A DNA stretch of 33,173 bases from Gammaproteobacteria bacterium (GTDB taxonomy: Bacteria; Pseudomonadota; Gammaproteobacteria; Steroidobacterales; PWYM01). Positions 1-9,211 of this stretch are shown one piece after another. Within the stretch, counting starts at the first letter, position 1, and each line of letters opens with the position of its first letter. The stretch is from assembly GCA_020832005.1 (NCBI GenBank), contig JAFIFN010000033.1, positions 1-33,173 on the forward strand, in the 5' to 3' direction. A model generated the notes under the pieces. That model was not told the origin of the DNA. It made no database searches and worked only from the letters and a program-made list of their open reading frames with translations. Both the position numbers and the translations under genes were made by a program.

Positions 1-309
1 AATGCCGGGGTGGACATGACCTTCGATTTCGGCGAACTGATCGCCCACGCCGCGAAAACCCGTTCACTGTGCGCAGGCACGCTGGTGGGCTCGGGCACAG
101 TGTCCAATGCCGACCACAGCACCGGCTCTTCATGTATCGCCGAGCGCCGCATGCTCGAGACCATCGAGCACGGCGAGCCGCGCACGCCGTTCATGCGCTT
201 TGGCGATCGCGTGCGTATCGAGATGTTCGATGCGCACGGACAATCCCTGTTCGGCGCCATCGACAATCGCGTCGTGCGCTACGACGGGCCTGCTGACGCG
301 CAGCAATGA
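1..309 (+). CDS. Fumarylacetoacetate hydrolase family protein, C-terminal part (5' end outside window)
   Basis: The window opens inside this gene; only the last 102 residues are present. They carry the C-terminal signature of the short (about 330 aa) FAH-family hydrolases: GTLVGSGTVSN, then GSSCIAERRMLETIEHG, then TPFMRFGDRVRIEM. The family cleaves a C-C bond in diketo acids, and fumarylacetoacetate to fumarate plus acetoacetate is the last step of tyrosine/homogentisate breakdown. The next gene starts inside its stop codon (ATGA overlap) and is maleylacetoacetate isomerase, the preceding enzyme of the same pathway, which supports a fahA-like role. The N-terminal part, including most metal ligands, is not visible, so another FAH-family substrate cannot be excluded. 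Confidence 0.88.
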   Translation, partial: NAGVDMTFDFGELIAHAAKTRSLCAGTLVGSGTVSNADHSTGSSCIAERRMLETIEHGEPRTPFMRFGDRVRIEMFDAHGQSLFGAIDNRVVRYDGPADAQQ

Positions 310-950
310 AGCTGTACACCTATTACCGCTCAACGGCGGCATGGCGCGTACGTATCGCCCTGCACGTCAAGGACATCGACGTCGAAGCCATCCCGGTAGC
401 ACTCACCGAAGGCGAGCAGTCTGGCGCCAGTTATCTGGCGATCAATCCGCAGGGCCTGGTCCCGGCACTGGATACCGGTGCAGGCGTGATCACCGAGTCA
501 CTGGCGATCATCGAGTGGCTGGAAGACACCCATCCGCAGCCGCCCCTGCTGCCCGCCACGCCCCTGGGCCGCGCGCAGGTGCGCGCCATGGCCCAGCTGG
601 TCGCCTGTGACATCCATCCGCTGAATAATCTGCGTGTGCTCAACTACCTTCGTGGCGAGCTGGCGCAACCGCCCGAGCAGGTACAGGCCTGGTATGCGCA
701 CTGGATCGGCGCGGGGCTGGCGGCGCTCGAGCAACAGGCCAAGGCACTGGGTGGCCGTGATGGCTACCTGTTCGGCGACCAGCTGACACTGGCCGATGTG
801 TGCCTGGTGCCGCAGCTCTACAACGCCCGGCGCTTCTCGGTGTCGCTGGCAGACTATCCGCGGCTGTGCGCCATCGAGGCGCGCTGCCTGGCGAAGCCTG
901 CATTCACGGACACTGCGCCGGACACCCAGCCCGATACTCAGAAGCTGTAA
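306..950 (+). CDS. maiA: Maleylacetoacetate isomerase (zeta-class glutathione S-transferase)
   Basis: This 214-residue protein has the normal family length. It converts maleylacetoacetate to fumarylacetoacetate using glutathione, in the cytoplasm, as part of the homogentisate pathway. The N-terminal thioredoxin-like domain begins MKLYTYYRSTAAWRVRIAL, the zeta-class S-S/T-x-x-x-RVRIAL motif at the glutathione site. It continues with NPQGLVPAL and ITESLAIIEWLEDTHP, which are typical of the G-site. The helical C-terminal domain contains DQLTLADVCLVPQLYNARRF. The ATG overlaps the upstream hydrolase stop by four bases, which indicates translational coupling. The 3' end overlaps the convergent TonB-dependent receptor gene by 13 bases, leaving no room for a conventional terminator. 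Confidence 0.94.
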   Translation: MKLYTYYRSTAAWRVRIALHVKDIDVEAIPVALTEGEQSGASYLAINPQGLVPALDTGAGVITESLAIIEWLEDTHPQPPLLPATPLGRAQVRAMAQLVACDIHPLNNLRVLNYLRGELAQPPEQVQAWYAHWIGAGLAALEQQAKALGGRDGYLFGDQLTLADVCLVPQLYNARRFSVSLADYPRLCAIEARCLAKPAFTDTAPDTQPDTQKL

Positions 951-3142
951 TCAGCCGCCAGCCACAGGCGGCGCGACGGCAGGATATTGTTGTAGGCGTT
1001 GCTGAAAGCGGTTACTGCCGGCGCGTTGCGCAGCGGGTACGCACGATAGTCATTGAAATCCCGGTCGAACACGTTGTAGATCGTCGCGCGCAGCCCGAGC
1101 TGCTCGGAGACCTGCCAGCGCGCACCCACGTGGAGCTGTGAGTAGCCACGGAAGTCGCCGAGTGCCTCGGCGGCACCTTGCGCATTGCCACCGAGGTGCG
1201 GCTCGTGGAAGTTGTCGGGTCTGAAGCGACTGCTGCGATACTCGCCGCGCGCAAACGCGGTCACAGCTGGCAACGGCTGCCATTCGAGCCGCGCATTGAG
1301 CATGTGAGCCGGAATCGGGAACAGGGGGTCACCGCGGTTGAGTGACGCGGCCGCCTCGGTGGTGATCTCGCTGTCGGTCCACGTGTAGTTGCCTGCCAGT
1401 CGCCAGTCGCGCGCGAAGGCCCAGTCGGCGGCCAGCTCCAGTCCGCGCAGGCGTGCCTCGCCGATATTGTCGGTCGTGCCGCCCGTCGCGCCCACCGGTC
1501 GCTCGATCTTGTTGCTGATCTCGGTGTAGAACGCTGTGGCCTGGGCAGAGAGTTCCGCGCCGTTGCCATAGGCCACCGACGCCTCGTAGTTCGTGCTGCG
1601 CTCCGGACGCAGGTTCGGGTTTCCGAACAGCGGCACCGTGCCACCCTCACCGAAGCCGATGATGCCGGCCTCGAGCTGCTCCAGGAATGGCGCGCGGTAG
1701 CCGCGGGCCACACCGCCCTTCAGGGTCCAGCCGCCGTCGAGCTGGTGCACGAGATACAGCCGCGGGCTGAACTCGCCGCCGAAGGCGGAATTATCGTCAT
1801 AGCGCACGCCGCCGGTCAGCGCCCAGCGGTCTGCGAACTGCCACTCGTCTTCAACGAAGACACCGTACTGATAGGTGCTGAAGGTGGCGTCGGGAATGCC
1901 GTCGGTGAGCTCGGCGTCGATATACTGGGCGCCGACGACGAGCGTGTGGTTGCCCAGTGGCAGCGCGTACTTGGTATCGAACACCAGCGTCTCGGTCTCG
2001 AGTGTGCGCGGCGTACCGCGACGGCCGGACGCGGCGGTGGCCGCCGCGGTCGGGATCGTACGCCCGGTGGTCTCGGTGAAGTTGTACTGCAGGCTGGATT
2101 CGAGTGTGCCGCGATCAAAGAATCCGTAGTGCGCGACATACAGCTGGCGGCGGTTGAAGCCAAGTTCCAGTGCGTACCCTGACAACAGATCTGGAAATCC
2201 AGGCTCGCCAACAGCGGCATTGTTATTGATGCGACCAAGCTCGCCGCGACGGTTGTCGTAGGTCTGGCGCGTGACGTCAACACCGGCGCGCAACTCGTGG
2301 GTGTCGCCAGGGGTGAATGTCAGACGCCCACCGAGCGTGTAGATATCGGCCGCGACCGGATTCTGGCCCATCGAGCGGCGCGCATCGGCGCTGAGATCCT
2401 GGCCAGGGAAGCGGATGCTGGAGGCCTGGCGATCCAGCGCACGCCCGTAGGCCTGCACTGACAACCGATCGGCGATTAAAGGACCGGCACCGTACGCCTC
2501 GAGCGTGGTCTCGTCACCGAAGGCGCGATCGCCGTGGAAAATGCGATCAACGCCGATGCTGCCGGTCCAGCGCTCGGGGGCGCCGCGGGTGATGATGTTG
2601 ACCACGCCGCCCAGCGCGTCGGCACCGTAAAGCGTCGACATCGGGCCGCGCACCACCTCGATGCGCTCTATCGCCGAGACTGGCGGAAAAAACACCGATG
2701 CGGAGTCGACGAAGGCGTTCGGCGCGACGGTGCCGGGCACATTCTGGCGACGTCCGTCGATCATTACGAGGGTGTACTCGCTGGGCAGGCCGCGCAGACT
2801 GATCGTCTGATTGCCGGTTTTGTTGCTGCGTGCGTCGAGGGTATTGACGTCAATCGCCTGCACGCCGGCCAGGGCATCTGCGAGGTTACGGATCTGCAGG
2901 TCCTGGAGTTCCTCGCGCGACACCACCGTGATCGTTGCCGGGGCCACCTCGAGCTGCTGCTCGAAGCCTCCGGCGGTGACAACGATATTCGGGATCGGCT
3001 CCGGGCTGGGGGTGGCGGTCGGCCCCTGCGCGACGGCGGGCACGGCAAAGGCAGCAAGGATTGCCGCTGCAACCGGCTTGGCGGCGGCGCGCGCCGTCAC
3101 CGGGCGGGCAGAAATCGATGATGGCAGTGCTGTGTGTTTCAC
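938..3142 (-). CDS. TonB-dependent outer-membrane receptor, FepA/CirA-like, Fur-regulated
   Basis: This is a ligand-gated outer-membrane channel, probably for a ferric siderophore or another iron source. From the GTG start at 3142 it is 734 residues. It opens with a signal peptide (Lys/Arg-rich start, then AAAILAAFAVPAVAQG). A plug domain follows, with TITVVSREELQDLQIRNLADAL, ISLRGLPSEYTLVMIDGRR and VVRGPMSTLYGADALGGVVNIITRG. A 22-strand-type barrel ends in aromatic F (AADYSF). The late barrel motif YNVFDRDFNDY resembles the CirA/FepA class. The longer upstream reading frame runs through the promoter, so the GTG (AAGGA about 10 bases ahead) is the better start. The near-perfect Fur box inside its promoter links it to iron; the exact ligand cannot be told. 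Confidence 0.9.
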   Translation of the reverse strand: MKHTALPSSISARPVTARAAAKPVAAAILAAFAVPAVAQGPTATPSPEPIPNIVVTAGGFEQQLEVAPATITVVSREELQDLQIRNLADALAGVQAIDVNTLDARSNKTGNQTISLRGLPSEYTLVMIDGRRQNVPGTVAPNAFVDSASVFFPPVSAIERIEVVRGPMSTLYGADALGGVVNIITRGAPERWTGSIGVDRIFHGDRAFGDETTLEAYGAGPLIADRLSVQAYGRALDRQASSIRFPGQDLSADARRSMGQNPVAADIYTLGGRLTFTPGDTHELRAGVDVTRQTYDNRRGELGRINNNAAVGEPGFPDLLSGYALELGFNRRQLYVAHYGFFDRGTLESSLQYNFTETTGRTIPTAAATAASGRRGTPRTLETETLVFDTKYALPLGNHTLVVGAQYIDAELTDGIPDATFSTYQYGVFVEDEWQFADRWALTGGVRYDDNSAFGGEFSPRLYLVHQLDGGWTLKGGVARGYRAPFLEQLEAGIIGFGEGGTVPLFGNPNLRPERSTNYEASVAYGNGAELSAQATAFYTEISNKIERPVGATGGTTDNIGEARLRGLELAADWAFARDWRLAGNYTWTDSEITTEAAASLNRGDPLFPIPAHMLNARLEWQPLPAVTAFARGEYRSSRFRPDNFHEPHLGGNAQGAAEALGDFRGYSQLHVGARWQVSEQLGLRATIYNVFDRDFNDYRAYPLRNAPAVTAFSNAYNNILPSRRLWLAADYSF

Positions 3143-3204
3143 TTGAGGGCGGTCCTTGTCCAATGGCCAGTCAGGCGCGCGTCGATAGGTGTGCCGTGCG
3201 CAGG

Positions 3205-3232
3205 ATTCTACATGAATGATAATCATTATCAA
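3205..3232 (-). promoter_or_regulatory. Sigma70-type promoter of the TonB-dependent receptor
   Basis: On the minus strand TTGATA (3232-3227) and TAGAAT (3210-3205) are separated by 16 bases, a near-consensus -35/-10 pair. The -10 lies about 60 bases ahead of the GTG start at 3142. The Fur box sits between and over the two hexamers, as expected for a repressed iron-uptake gene. Confidence 0.72.
3212..3230. promoter_or_regulatory. Fur box (ferric uptake regulator operator)
   Basis: The 19 bases match the classical Fur consensus (GATAATGATAATCATTATC) at 16 of 19 positions; all three mismatches are at the left edge. The core is the palindrome ATGATAATCAT with a TATC extension. It overlaps the receptor promoter, so iron-loaded Fur would block transcription. 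It also lies about 150 bases ahead of the divergent Na/Pi transporter, where an effect is less certain. Confidence 0.88.
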
Positions 3233-3377
3233 TACCAAATGCGAATAACTGGCATTTGCGCTCCAGCGGCGGCGGCCTTGACCGACAGGGCGTCACCGGT
3301 AGACTCCGCGAACCGATGCGCGGCTGCCCTGTTGTTTGCCCACGCCCAAGCCGTCGCCCAACACCAAAGGTGATGTC

Positions 3378-4973
3378 GTGGATCTGATCAATCTCGTTGC
3401 CGGCGTGCTTTTGGTCCTGTTCGGTCTGCGTTTCCTGCGCAAGGGCTTCGCCCGTGTGATGGGCGGTGACATGATCGACTGGCTGCAGGGCTTTACCCGC
3501 ACGCGTGCCCGATCCTTCCTCGGCGGCGTCGCCGGCGGCATCGTCATGCCATCGTCGACGGCCACCGCGATGCTCTCGGTGCAGATGACGCGTCGCGGGA
3601 AGGTCTCCTGGAGAAACGTCCTCGCCGTGTTGCTCGGAGCGCAACTGGGTACGACTGCGCTGATCCAGGTCCTGTCCTTCGATCTCCGGGACTTCGCAGG
3701 CGGCTTCCTCGCCATCGGCGCCGCACTTTTCCTGTTCATGGCATCGCCGCGACCCCGCGGCATCGGTCAGGCACTGCTGGCATTCGGCTTCATGTTGCTG
3801 GGCATGGGTTTCCTCAATGAATCCGCCACTGCGTTGGGCAACGACCCGGCGGTGGAGAACCTGTTCGTCGCACTCGGACAATTGCCCTGGCTGCTGCTGT
3901 TCGCCGCCGTACTGCTGACGCTGCTGGTGCAAAGCGCGACCGCCTCCATCGCACTCGCCCTGGCGCTTGTGGCCAGTGGCCAGATAAGCCTGACCATGCT
4001 GATGCTCTGGGTCCTGGGCGCCAACATCGGCCTGTCACTGACGGTACTGACGGCCGGCTGGTCGGAAACCCAAGGCAAGCGTCTCGGTCTGGCCATCCTG
4101 CTCATCAAGCTGCCGCTGGCACTGCTGTGCGCAACGCTGGCGCTGATGTCTGCCGATGCAGTGCTGGCGGATCTGCCCGGCAGCCTGTCGCAACAGGCCG
4201 CATGGACCCACACGCTGTTCAACCTGCTGGCTGCCGGTGCGATTTTCTTCGCCGCACCTCTGGAGCGCTGGGTCAGCATCCTTGTGCCGATGCCCAAGAC
4301 GCCTTCCGCTACGAACGTCACCCGTCTCGACCCGCTGCTGTTGCTCAACCCGGCGCTGGCGGTGAACGCTGCATTGCGCGAGACGCTGCGGATGTTTGAC
4401 AGCCTCCACCTGATGCGCGAGTCGGTGATGCAGGCGTTGGCCGAGGGTGTACTGCCCGACACGCTCAAACCCGACATCGCGCAGCGCTCCCGCGACATAC
4501 GCAGTTCGGCTGAGGAGATCGTGGAATTTCTCGACGGCATTCCCGATGACGCGCTGGACGAAAAAGATCAGGCGCTCAAGGAAACCATGGACGACTTCAT
4601 GCGCGAGTTGCCGATCATCGCGCGTACGCTGGGCGCAGACCTCCGCGACGAACTCGAGCGGCTGCTGAAGCAGCATCCCAAGGCCGTAGAGGCTGCGCGA
4701 CCTTTGCTGGTGGAGGCTGCCGGACGGTTGACACAGCAGATGAACACCGTGGCAAGAATGCTCATGCGCGAGCGCCCGGAACTCGGACGCAAGATTCTTG
4801 AGCGCAAGCGCGACAACAGTCGCTGGATGATCCAGGCGAAACGCAGTCATGCGGATCTGCCGTATCCCGCGTGGAGAATCCTCGACGGCTTCCAGCAACT
4901 CAATCGCCGACTCAGCGGTGTCGCCTATGTCTACTGCCGAAATGATCCGGAGGTAGAAGAGTTGCCCGCCTGA
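3378..4973 (+). CDS. Na/Pi cotransporter family protein (NptA-type) with C-terminal PhoU-like helical region
   Basis: This inner-membrane protein is 531 residues from a GTG start at 3378. AAAGGTGA lies just ahead, and the resulting N-terminus MDLINLVAGVLLVLFGLRFLRKGF is typical of the family, so the upstream ATG at 3336 is unlikely. Residues 1-310 form about eight membrane segments with the two inverted-repeat signatures, MPSSTATAMLSVQ and VQSATASIALALALV. After about residue 330 the protein is soluble and helical, resembling PhoU (repeated short helices, many charged residues). The family moves phosphate with sodium, although many bacterial members have not been tested. It is divergent from the Fur-controlled receptor and convergent with the acyl-CoA dehydrogenase gene (24-base gap). 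Confidence 0.88.
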   Translation: MDLINLVAGVLLVLFGLRFLRKGFARVMGGDMIDWLQGFTRTRARSFLGGVAGGIVMPSSTATAMLSVQMTRRGKVSWRNVLAVLLGAQLGTTALIQVLSFDLRDFAGGFLAIGAALFLFMASPRPRGIGQALLAFGFMLLGMGFLNESATALGNDPAVENLFVALGQLPWLLLFAAVLLTLLVQSATASIALALALVASGQISLTMLMLWVLGANIGLSLTVLTAGWSETQGKRLGLAILLIKLPLALLCATLALMSADAVLADLPGSLSQQAAWTHTLFNLLAAGAIFFAAPLERWVSILVPMPKTPSATNVTRLDPLLLLNPALAVNAALRETLRMFDSLHLMRESVMQALAEGVLPDTLKPDIAQRSRDIRSSAEEIVEFLDGIPDDALDEKDQALKETMDDFMRELPIIARTLGADLRDELERLLKQHPKAVEAARPLLVEAAGRLTQQMNTVARMLMRERPELGRKILERKRDNSRWMIQAKRSHADLPYPAWRILDGFQQLNRRLSGVAYVYCRNDPEVEELPA

Positions 4974-4997
4974 GGCCTCGCCGGTATTCCGACGTCT

Positions 4998-6206
4998 TCA
5001 GCCGTTCGCCACCCGCGGTGCCTGCTTATCCGGCTGCGCCGTGTCCTGCGGTGCACGCTTGCGCGGGTCCAGCCCCATTGACCGCGCGATGATCTCGCGC
5101 ATGATCTCCGAGGTGCCTGCATAAATCCGCGAGATCCGCGCATTGACGAACATGCGTGATATCTCGTACTCATCCATATAACCGGCCCCGCCGTGCAACT
5201 GGACGCACTCGTCCATGACACGGCCCTCGAGCTCCGAGGTGAACAGTTTGGCCCGTGCAGCCATCTCCGCGGTGAGTTTGCCTTCGTTGTGCTGCAGCAC
5301 GCACTGGTCGACGAAGGCCTGGGCCACATCGATCTGGGTACGCATATCCGCGAGCTTGAAGCGGGTGTTCTGGAAATCTGCTACCCGCTGGCCGAAGGCC
5401 TTGCGCTCCTGCACATAGTCCAGCGTGATCGCCAGCGCATGCTCGCAGTTGGCGAGGTAGCCAACCGCGCCGATCAGCCGCTCTTCGGCAAGAAACTGCA
5501 TCAGGTAGTAAAACCCGCGGGTCGCATCACCCAGCACATTCGACTTGGGCACTTTCACATTGTTGAAGAACAGCTCTGCGGTGTCCTGCGACTTCAGGCC
5601 CATTTTCTTCAGGTTTCGACCGCGTTCGAAACCCTCGCTGTCGGCTTCCACCAGGAACAGCCCCAGGCCATGTGACTTCCCGGGCACGGTGCGTGCAGCC
5701 ACGACGAATACATCGCCGTTGATGCCATTCGAGATGTAGGTCTTCGAGCCATTGAGCAGCCAGTAGTCATCATGTTCTTCGGCGCGCGTGCGGATGCCGG
5801 CCACGTCACTGCCGGCGCCCGGTTCAGTCATCGCAATGCCCAGAATCTTCTTCCCCGCGATCATGTCGGGCAGGAAGCGCTGCTTCTGCTCCTCGTTGCC
5901 CAGCTCACCCAGGTAGGGCCCCACCAGCCGGCTGTGCAGCGTTGCGAAGAATCCGGGATCGCCGTAGCGCGCCATCTCCTCCATGAACACCTGCTCATAG
6001 CGGAAATCTCGGATACCCTGTCCGCCGTATTTTTCGTCAGCCCAGATCATCAACAGACCCTGCTCGCCGGCCTTCTCGAAGGCCCATCGGTCAACGACGC
6101 CCTGCTCGTACCACTTCTCACGATGTGGCTGGATTTCCGCCTTCAGAAAGCTGCGGACGGAATCGCGGAACATCTCGTGTTCCATCTCGAAAATCTGGCG
6201 GCTCAT
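4998..6206 (-). CDS. Acyl-CoA dehydrogenase (LCAD/IVD-like subgroup)
   Basis: This 402-residue FAD flavoenzyme introduces the alpha-beta double bond into an acyl-CoA. The ATG at 6206 has AGGAGA seven bases ahead; the longer frame upstream has no such site. Visible motifs are AMTEPGAGSDVAG (about 125-137, FAD/substrate loop), WLLNGSKTYISNG, YVQERKAFGQ (264-273) and the C-terminal QLHGGAGYMDEYEISRMFVNARISRIYAGTSEIM. The usual medium-chain catalytic Glu is replaced by Ala363 in IYAGT. An ERL triplet at 242-244 matches the place where LCAD and isovaleryl-CoA dehydrogenase carry their catalytic Glu (inferred from remembered alignments). It is the last gene of the tetR-thiolase-fadB-paaG operon, 19 bases after its neighbour. 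Confidence 0.93.
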   Translation of the reverse strand: MSRQIFEMEHEMFRDSVRSFLKAEIQPHREKWYEQGVVDRWAFEKAGEQGLLMIWADEKYGGQGIRDFRYEQVFMEEMARYGDPGFFATLHSRLVGPYLGELGNEEQKQRFLPDMIAGKKILGIAMTEPGAGSDVAGIRTRAEEHDDYWLLNGSKTYISNGINGDVFVVAARTVPGKSHGLGLFLVEADSEGFERGRNLKKMGLKSQDTAELFFNNVKVPKSNVLGDATRGFYYLMQFLAEERLIGAVGYLANCEHALAITLDYVQERKAFGQRVADFQNTRFKLADMRTQIDVAQAFVDQCVLQHNEGKLTAEMAARAKLFTSELEGRVMDECVQLHGGAGYMDEYEISRMFVNARISRIYAGTSEIMREIIARSMGLDPRKRAPQDTAQPDKQAPRVANG

Positions 6207-6225
6207 GACGAATCTCTCCTGGCCT

Positions 6226-7008
6226 TCAGCGGCCGGTAAATTTGGCCTTGCGCTTTTCGAGGAATGCCATGACACCCTCCCGGCAATCCTCGCTGTCAAT
6301 GCACTGTGCTTGCAGCTCGGCCTCATGGTCGATGGCTTGCGCGAAGCTCATCTGCGCTGCGCGGCGCATCGCACGTTTGGTCAGCGCCAGCGCAATCGGC
6401 GCACGCGCCGCCAATGACTTCGCCCAAGCGTGGGTCTCCTCGAGCAGGCGCTCATCGGCAACCACCCGATTGACCAGACCAAGCTCCAGGCAGCGCGCCG
6501 CAGGCAGCCGCTCGTTCTCAACGGCGATCTGGAACGCCCGCCGGTAACCGATATCGCGCGGCAGCATCCAGTTCGCACCACCGTCGGGAATCAACCCGAT
6601 GTTGGAGAACGGCAGCAGCAGAAACGCACTCTGCGCCATCACTACAAGGTCTGCGGCCAGCGCAAAGCTCAGCCCGATACCGGAGGCCGAGCCCTGCACG
6701 GCACTGATCACCGGCTTGTCCATCTCGACGATGGCCAGCAGGCCGGGCTTGTATTCCTCGCGCAGCTGATGACGCACAGCCGCACCATCGGGGAAGCCCG
6801 CCTTGAGGTCGGCGCCCGCACTGAATACCCGGCCGTTGGCGGCCAGCACCACCACGCGCACATCGGTATCGTCGGCAGCGGCCTGCAGGGCAGCGGCCAG
6901 ATCATTGCGCAGCGCCTCGTTGAAGGCGTTCATCGCCTCGGGACGATTCAGCGTCACCGTGGCAATACCGTCCGCCACGGCGTAGTCCACGGTCTGGTAG
7001 CTGCTCAC
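6226..7008 (-). CDS. Enoyl-CoA hydratase/isomerase family protein, PaaG-like
   Basis: This crotonase-fold protein has 260 residues from a GTG at 7008, with CTGAGG eight bases ahead that overlaps the stop of the upstream FadB-like gene. A second GTG at 7014 is possible. The oxyanion-hole segment FSAGADLKAGF and the segment SNIGLIPDGGANWMLPR are clear, and the C-terminus ends EKRKAKFTGR, as in PaaG. At the first classical hydratase Glu position the protein reads GSASGIGLSFALA, lacking the Glu. The Asp of LIPDGG is kept. This is the isomerase (PaaG or delta3-delta2) pattern rather than that of a true hydratase. In this operon it may isomerise enoyl-CoAs that the FadB-like enzyme cannot process. 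Confidence 0.88.
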   Translation of the reverse strand: MSSYQTVDYAVADGIATVTLNRPEAMNAFNEALRNDLAAALQAAADDTDVRVVVLAANGRVFSAGADLKAGFPDGAAVRHQLREEYKPGLLAIVEMDKPVISAVQGSASGIGLSFALAADLVVMAQSAFLLLPFSNIGLIPDGGANWMLPRDIGYRRAFQIAVENERLPAARCLELGLVNRVVADERLLEETHAWAKSLAARAPIALALTKRAMRRAAQMSFAQAIDHEAELQAQCIDSEDCREGVMAFLEKRKAKFTGR

Positions 7009-7018
7009 CGGCACGGCC

Positions 7019-9181
7019 TCAGGACTTCGCGCCCGATGCATGGAAGGGCTCGCCACGTTTCGCGCGGTCCTTGAGCCACTTGGAGGGCCGGAAGCGCTTG
7101 CCATGACGACGCGCCAGGCGCTCGCACTCCTTGACGAATTTGCGAATGCCGATGGTATCGATGAATGACAGTGTACCGCCGGTATACGGCGGGAACCCCC
7201 AACCGAAGATCGAACCGATATCGCCGTCCTCGGCGCGGCTGATCACGCCCTCCTCCAGGCAGCGCGCAGTCTCCAGCGCCTGGATGTAGAGCAGGCGCTG
7301 TGCCACCTCATCGGCATCGGGCTGCTTCTCGGCGTGCGGATAGACTTCCGCAAGTCCAGGCCACAGGTGCTTGGGGGCATCGGCCGGGTAGTCATAAAAG
7401 CCCTTGCCGAAGCGCTTGCCCTTGCGATCGAGTTCCTCGACGAATTTGCGGATCACCGGCTCACCGACGCTGGGCTCGTACTTCTCGCCCATGTCCTTGC
7501 GCGTCTGCACGGCCACCTTCCAGGCCAGATCCAGCGTGACCTCGTCAGTGACGGCCAGCGGCCCCACCGGCATGCCGGCGAATTTCGCGGCATTCTCGAT
7601 CAGCGCCGGATTCACGCCCTCGGCCAGCATCGCGGCACCTTCATTGGTGTAGGTGCCGAACACGCGACTGGTGTAGAAGCCACGGCTGTCGTTGACGACG
7701 ATCGGCGTCTTGCGGATGGCGGCCACGTAGTCGAGTGCCTGGGCGATGGTCGCCTCGCTGGTCTTCTCGCCGACAATGACTTCCACCAGCGGCATCTTGT
7801 CGACCGGCGAGAAGAAATGCAGGCCGATGAAACGCTCGGGACGACGGCTGGCCTGCGCCAGCCCACTGATCGGCAGCGTCGAGGTGTTGGAGGCGAAGAT
7901 CGCCTGCTCACCCAGCTGACTTTCTGCTTTCGCCGTGACATCGGCCTTGATCTCGCGATTCTCGAAAACCGCCTCGATCACCAGATCACAGCCCTCGAGT
8001 TCATCGTAGCTGACTGTGGGGTGGATGCGCGCGAGAATATCGGCGGCCTTGGATTGCGCCATCTTGCCGCGCTCCACGACCTTTTTCAGCAGCCCTTCCG
8101 AGTAGCCCTTGCCCTTCTCGGCGGCTGCCTGGTCGGTGTCGAGCAGGACGACCTGCTGGCCTGCCATGGCCGAGACATAGGCGATGCCTGCGCCCATCAT
8201 GCCCGCGCCGAGGATACCCAGTTTCCTGACCTCCAGGCGCGGCACATCGGCGCTCCGGTAGGCGAGTTTATCGGCCTTCTGCTTATTGACGAACAGCGTA
8301 CGCACCATGTTGTGCGACACCGGATCGAGCAGCAGTTTCGTGAAATAGCGCGCCTCTATCTTCAGCGCGGTGTCCATCGGCACGATCGTGCCCTCAAACA
8401 CGCTGGCCATGATCGAGATCGGCGCCGGATAGTTGTGGCGGGCTTCCTTGGCCAGCATCGCAGTGCCGACCATGAAAGTCTGCACGGCCTTCGGATGCAT
8501 CGCGCCCGCGCCGCCGGGCACCTTGAAGCCCTTCTTGTCCCAGGGCTGCTCGGCATCCGGCGAAGCTGTCAGCCACGCACGCGCGGCCGCGACTTCCTCA
8601 CCGGCAGGCACGCACTTGTGCACGATGCCCAGTTCGGCCGCCTTGGCCGGCGCCACGTGCTTGCCCTGCAGCATCAGCGGCAGCGAGGCCTCCAGGCCGA
8701 TCAGGCGCGGCAGCCGTTGGGTGCCACCGGCACCCGGCAGCAGCCCCACCTGGACCTCGGGCAGTCCGAGAACCGCCTTGGGATTGTCCGCGGCGACGCG
8801 GTAATGACAGGCCAGGGCAATCTCCAGCCCGCCGCCGAGCGCCGTGCCGTTGATGGCGGCGGCGAAGGGTTTGCCACAGGTCTCCATGCGCCGCAGGATC
8901 AGCGAGAAGCTGCGGACCTTGTCGAAGGCTTCTGCCACGTCATCCTTGACGGCGACGAACAACGCATCCAGGCCCTTGAGATCGGCACCGGCAACGAAAC
9001 TGTCCTTGCCCGAGGTGATGATCGCACCCTTGACCGCGTCATCGGCGGCCACCTGCTCGATGGCCTGTGAGAGCTCACTGACGAACTGCGGCGTCAGCAC
9101 ATTCATGGACCGGTCTTTCAGGTCGATGGTAAGCGTGACGATGCCTTCGGCGTCTTTCTGGTAATCGATGGTTTCAAACAT
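7019..9181 (-). CDS. Bifunctional enoyl-CoA hydratase / 3-hydroxyacyl-CoA dehydrogenase (FadB/FadJ-like alpha subunit)
   Basis: This is a 720-residue multifunctional fatty-acid oxidation enzyme of normal family length. Residues 1-190 form the crotonase domain: FVAGADLKGLD is the oxyanion loop, and GGGLE (Glu120) and LPEVQVGLLPGAGGTQRLPR (Glu142) supply both catalytic acids. From about residue 315 a Rossmann fold starts at LGILGAGMMGAGIAYVSA, followed by HFFSPVDKMPLVEVIVG and NDSRGFYTSRVFGTY of 3-hydroxyacyl-CoA dehydrogenase. The C-terminus contains the second dehydrogenase helical repeat (GWGFPPYTGGTLSFID). It hydrates enoyl-CoA and oxidises the product with NAD. The thiolase gene 30 bases upstream would be its partner beta subunit. 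The choice between FadB and FadJ cannot be made from this alone. Confidence 0.95.
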   Translation of the reverse strand: MFETIDYQKDAEGIVTLTIDLKDRSMNVLTPQFVSELSQAIEQVAADDAVKGAIITSGKDSFVAGADLKGLDALFVAVKDDVAEAFDKVRSFSLILRRMETCGKPFAAAINGTALGGGLEIALACHYRVAADNPKAVLGLPEVQVGLLPGAGGTQRLPRLIGLEASLPLMLQGKHVAPAKAAELGIVHKCVPAGEEVAAARAWLTASPDAEQPWDKKGFKVPGGAGAMHPKAVQTFMVGTAMLAKEARHNYPAPISIMASVFEGTIVPMDTALKIEARYFTKLLLDPVSHNMVRTLFVNKQKADKLAYRSADVPRLEVRKLGILGAGMMGAGIAYVSAMAGQQVVLLDTDQAAAEKGKGYSEGLLKKVVERGKMAQSKAADILARIHPTVSYDELEGCDLVIEAVFENREIKADVTAKAESQLGEQAIFASNTSTLPISGLAQASRRPERFIGLHFFSPVDKMPLVEVIVGEKTSEATIAQALDYVAAIRKTPIVVNDSRGFYTSRVFGTYTNEGAAMLAEGVNPALIENAAKFAGMPVGPLAVTDEVTLDLAWKVAVQTRKDMGEKYEPSVGEPVIRKFVEELDRKGKRFGKGFYDYPADAPKHLWPGLAEVYPHAEKQPDADEVAQRLLYIQALETARCLEEGVISRAEDGDIGSIFGWGFPPYTGGTLSFIDTIGIRKFVKECERLARRHGKRFRPSKWLKDRAKRGEPFHASGAKS

Positions 9182-9211
9182 GGTGTAGGTATCCGTTGTG
9201 CTGGTGGCGCG

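Noticed and set aside
7334-9070. Long open frame (578 codons) on the plus strand opposite the FadB-like gene
   Set aside because: The minus strand encodes a full-length FadB-like enzyme with all motifs; the antisense frame shows no family features and is an expected by-product of high GC.
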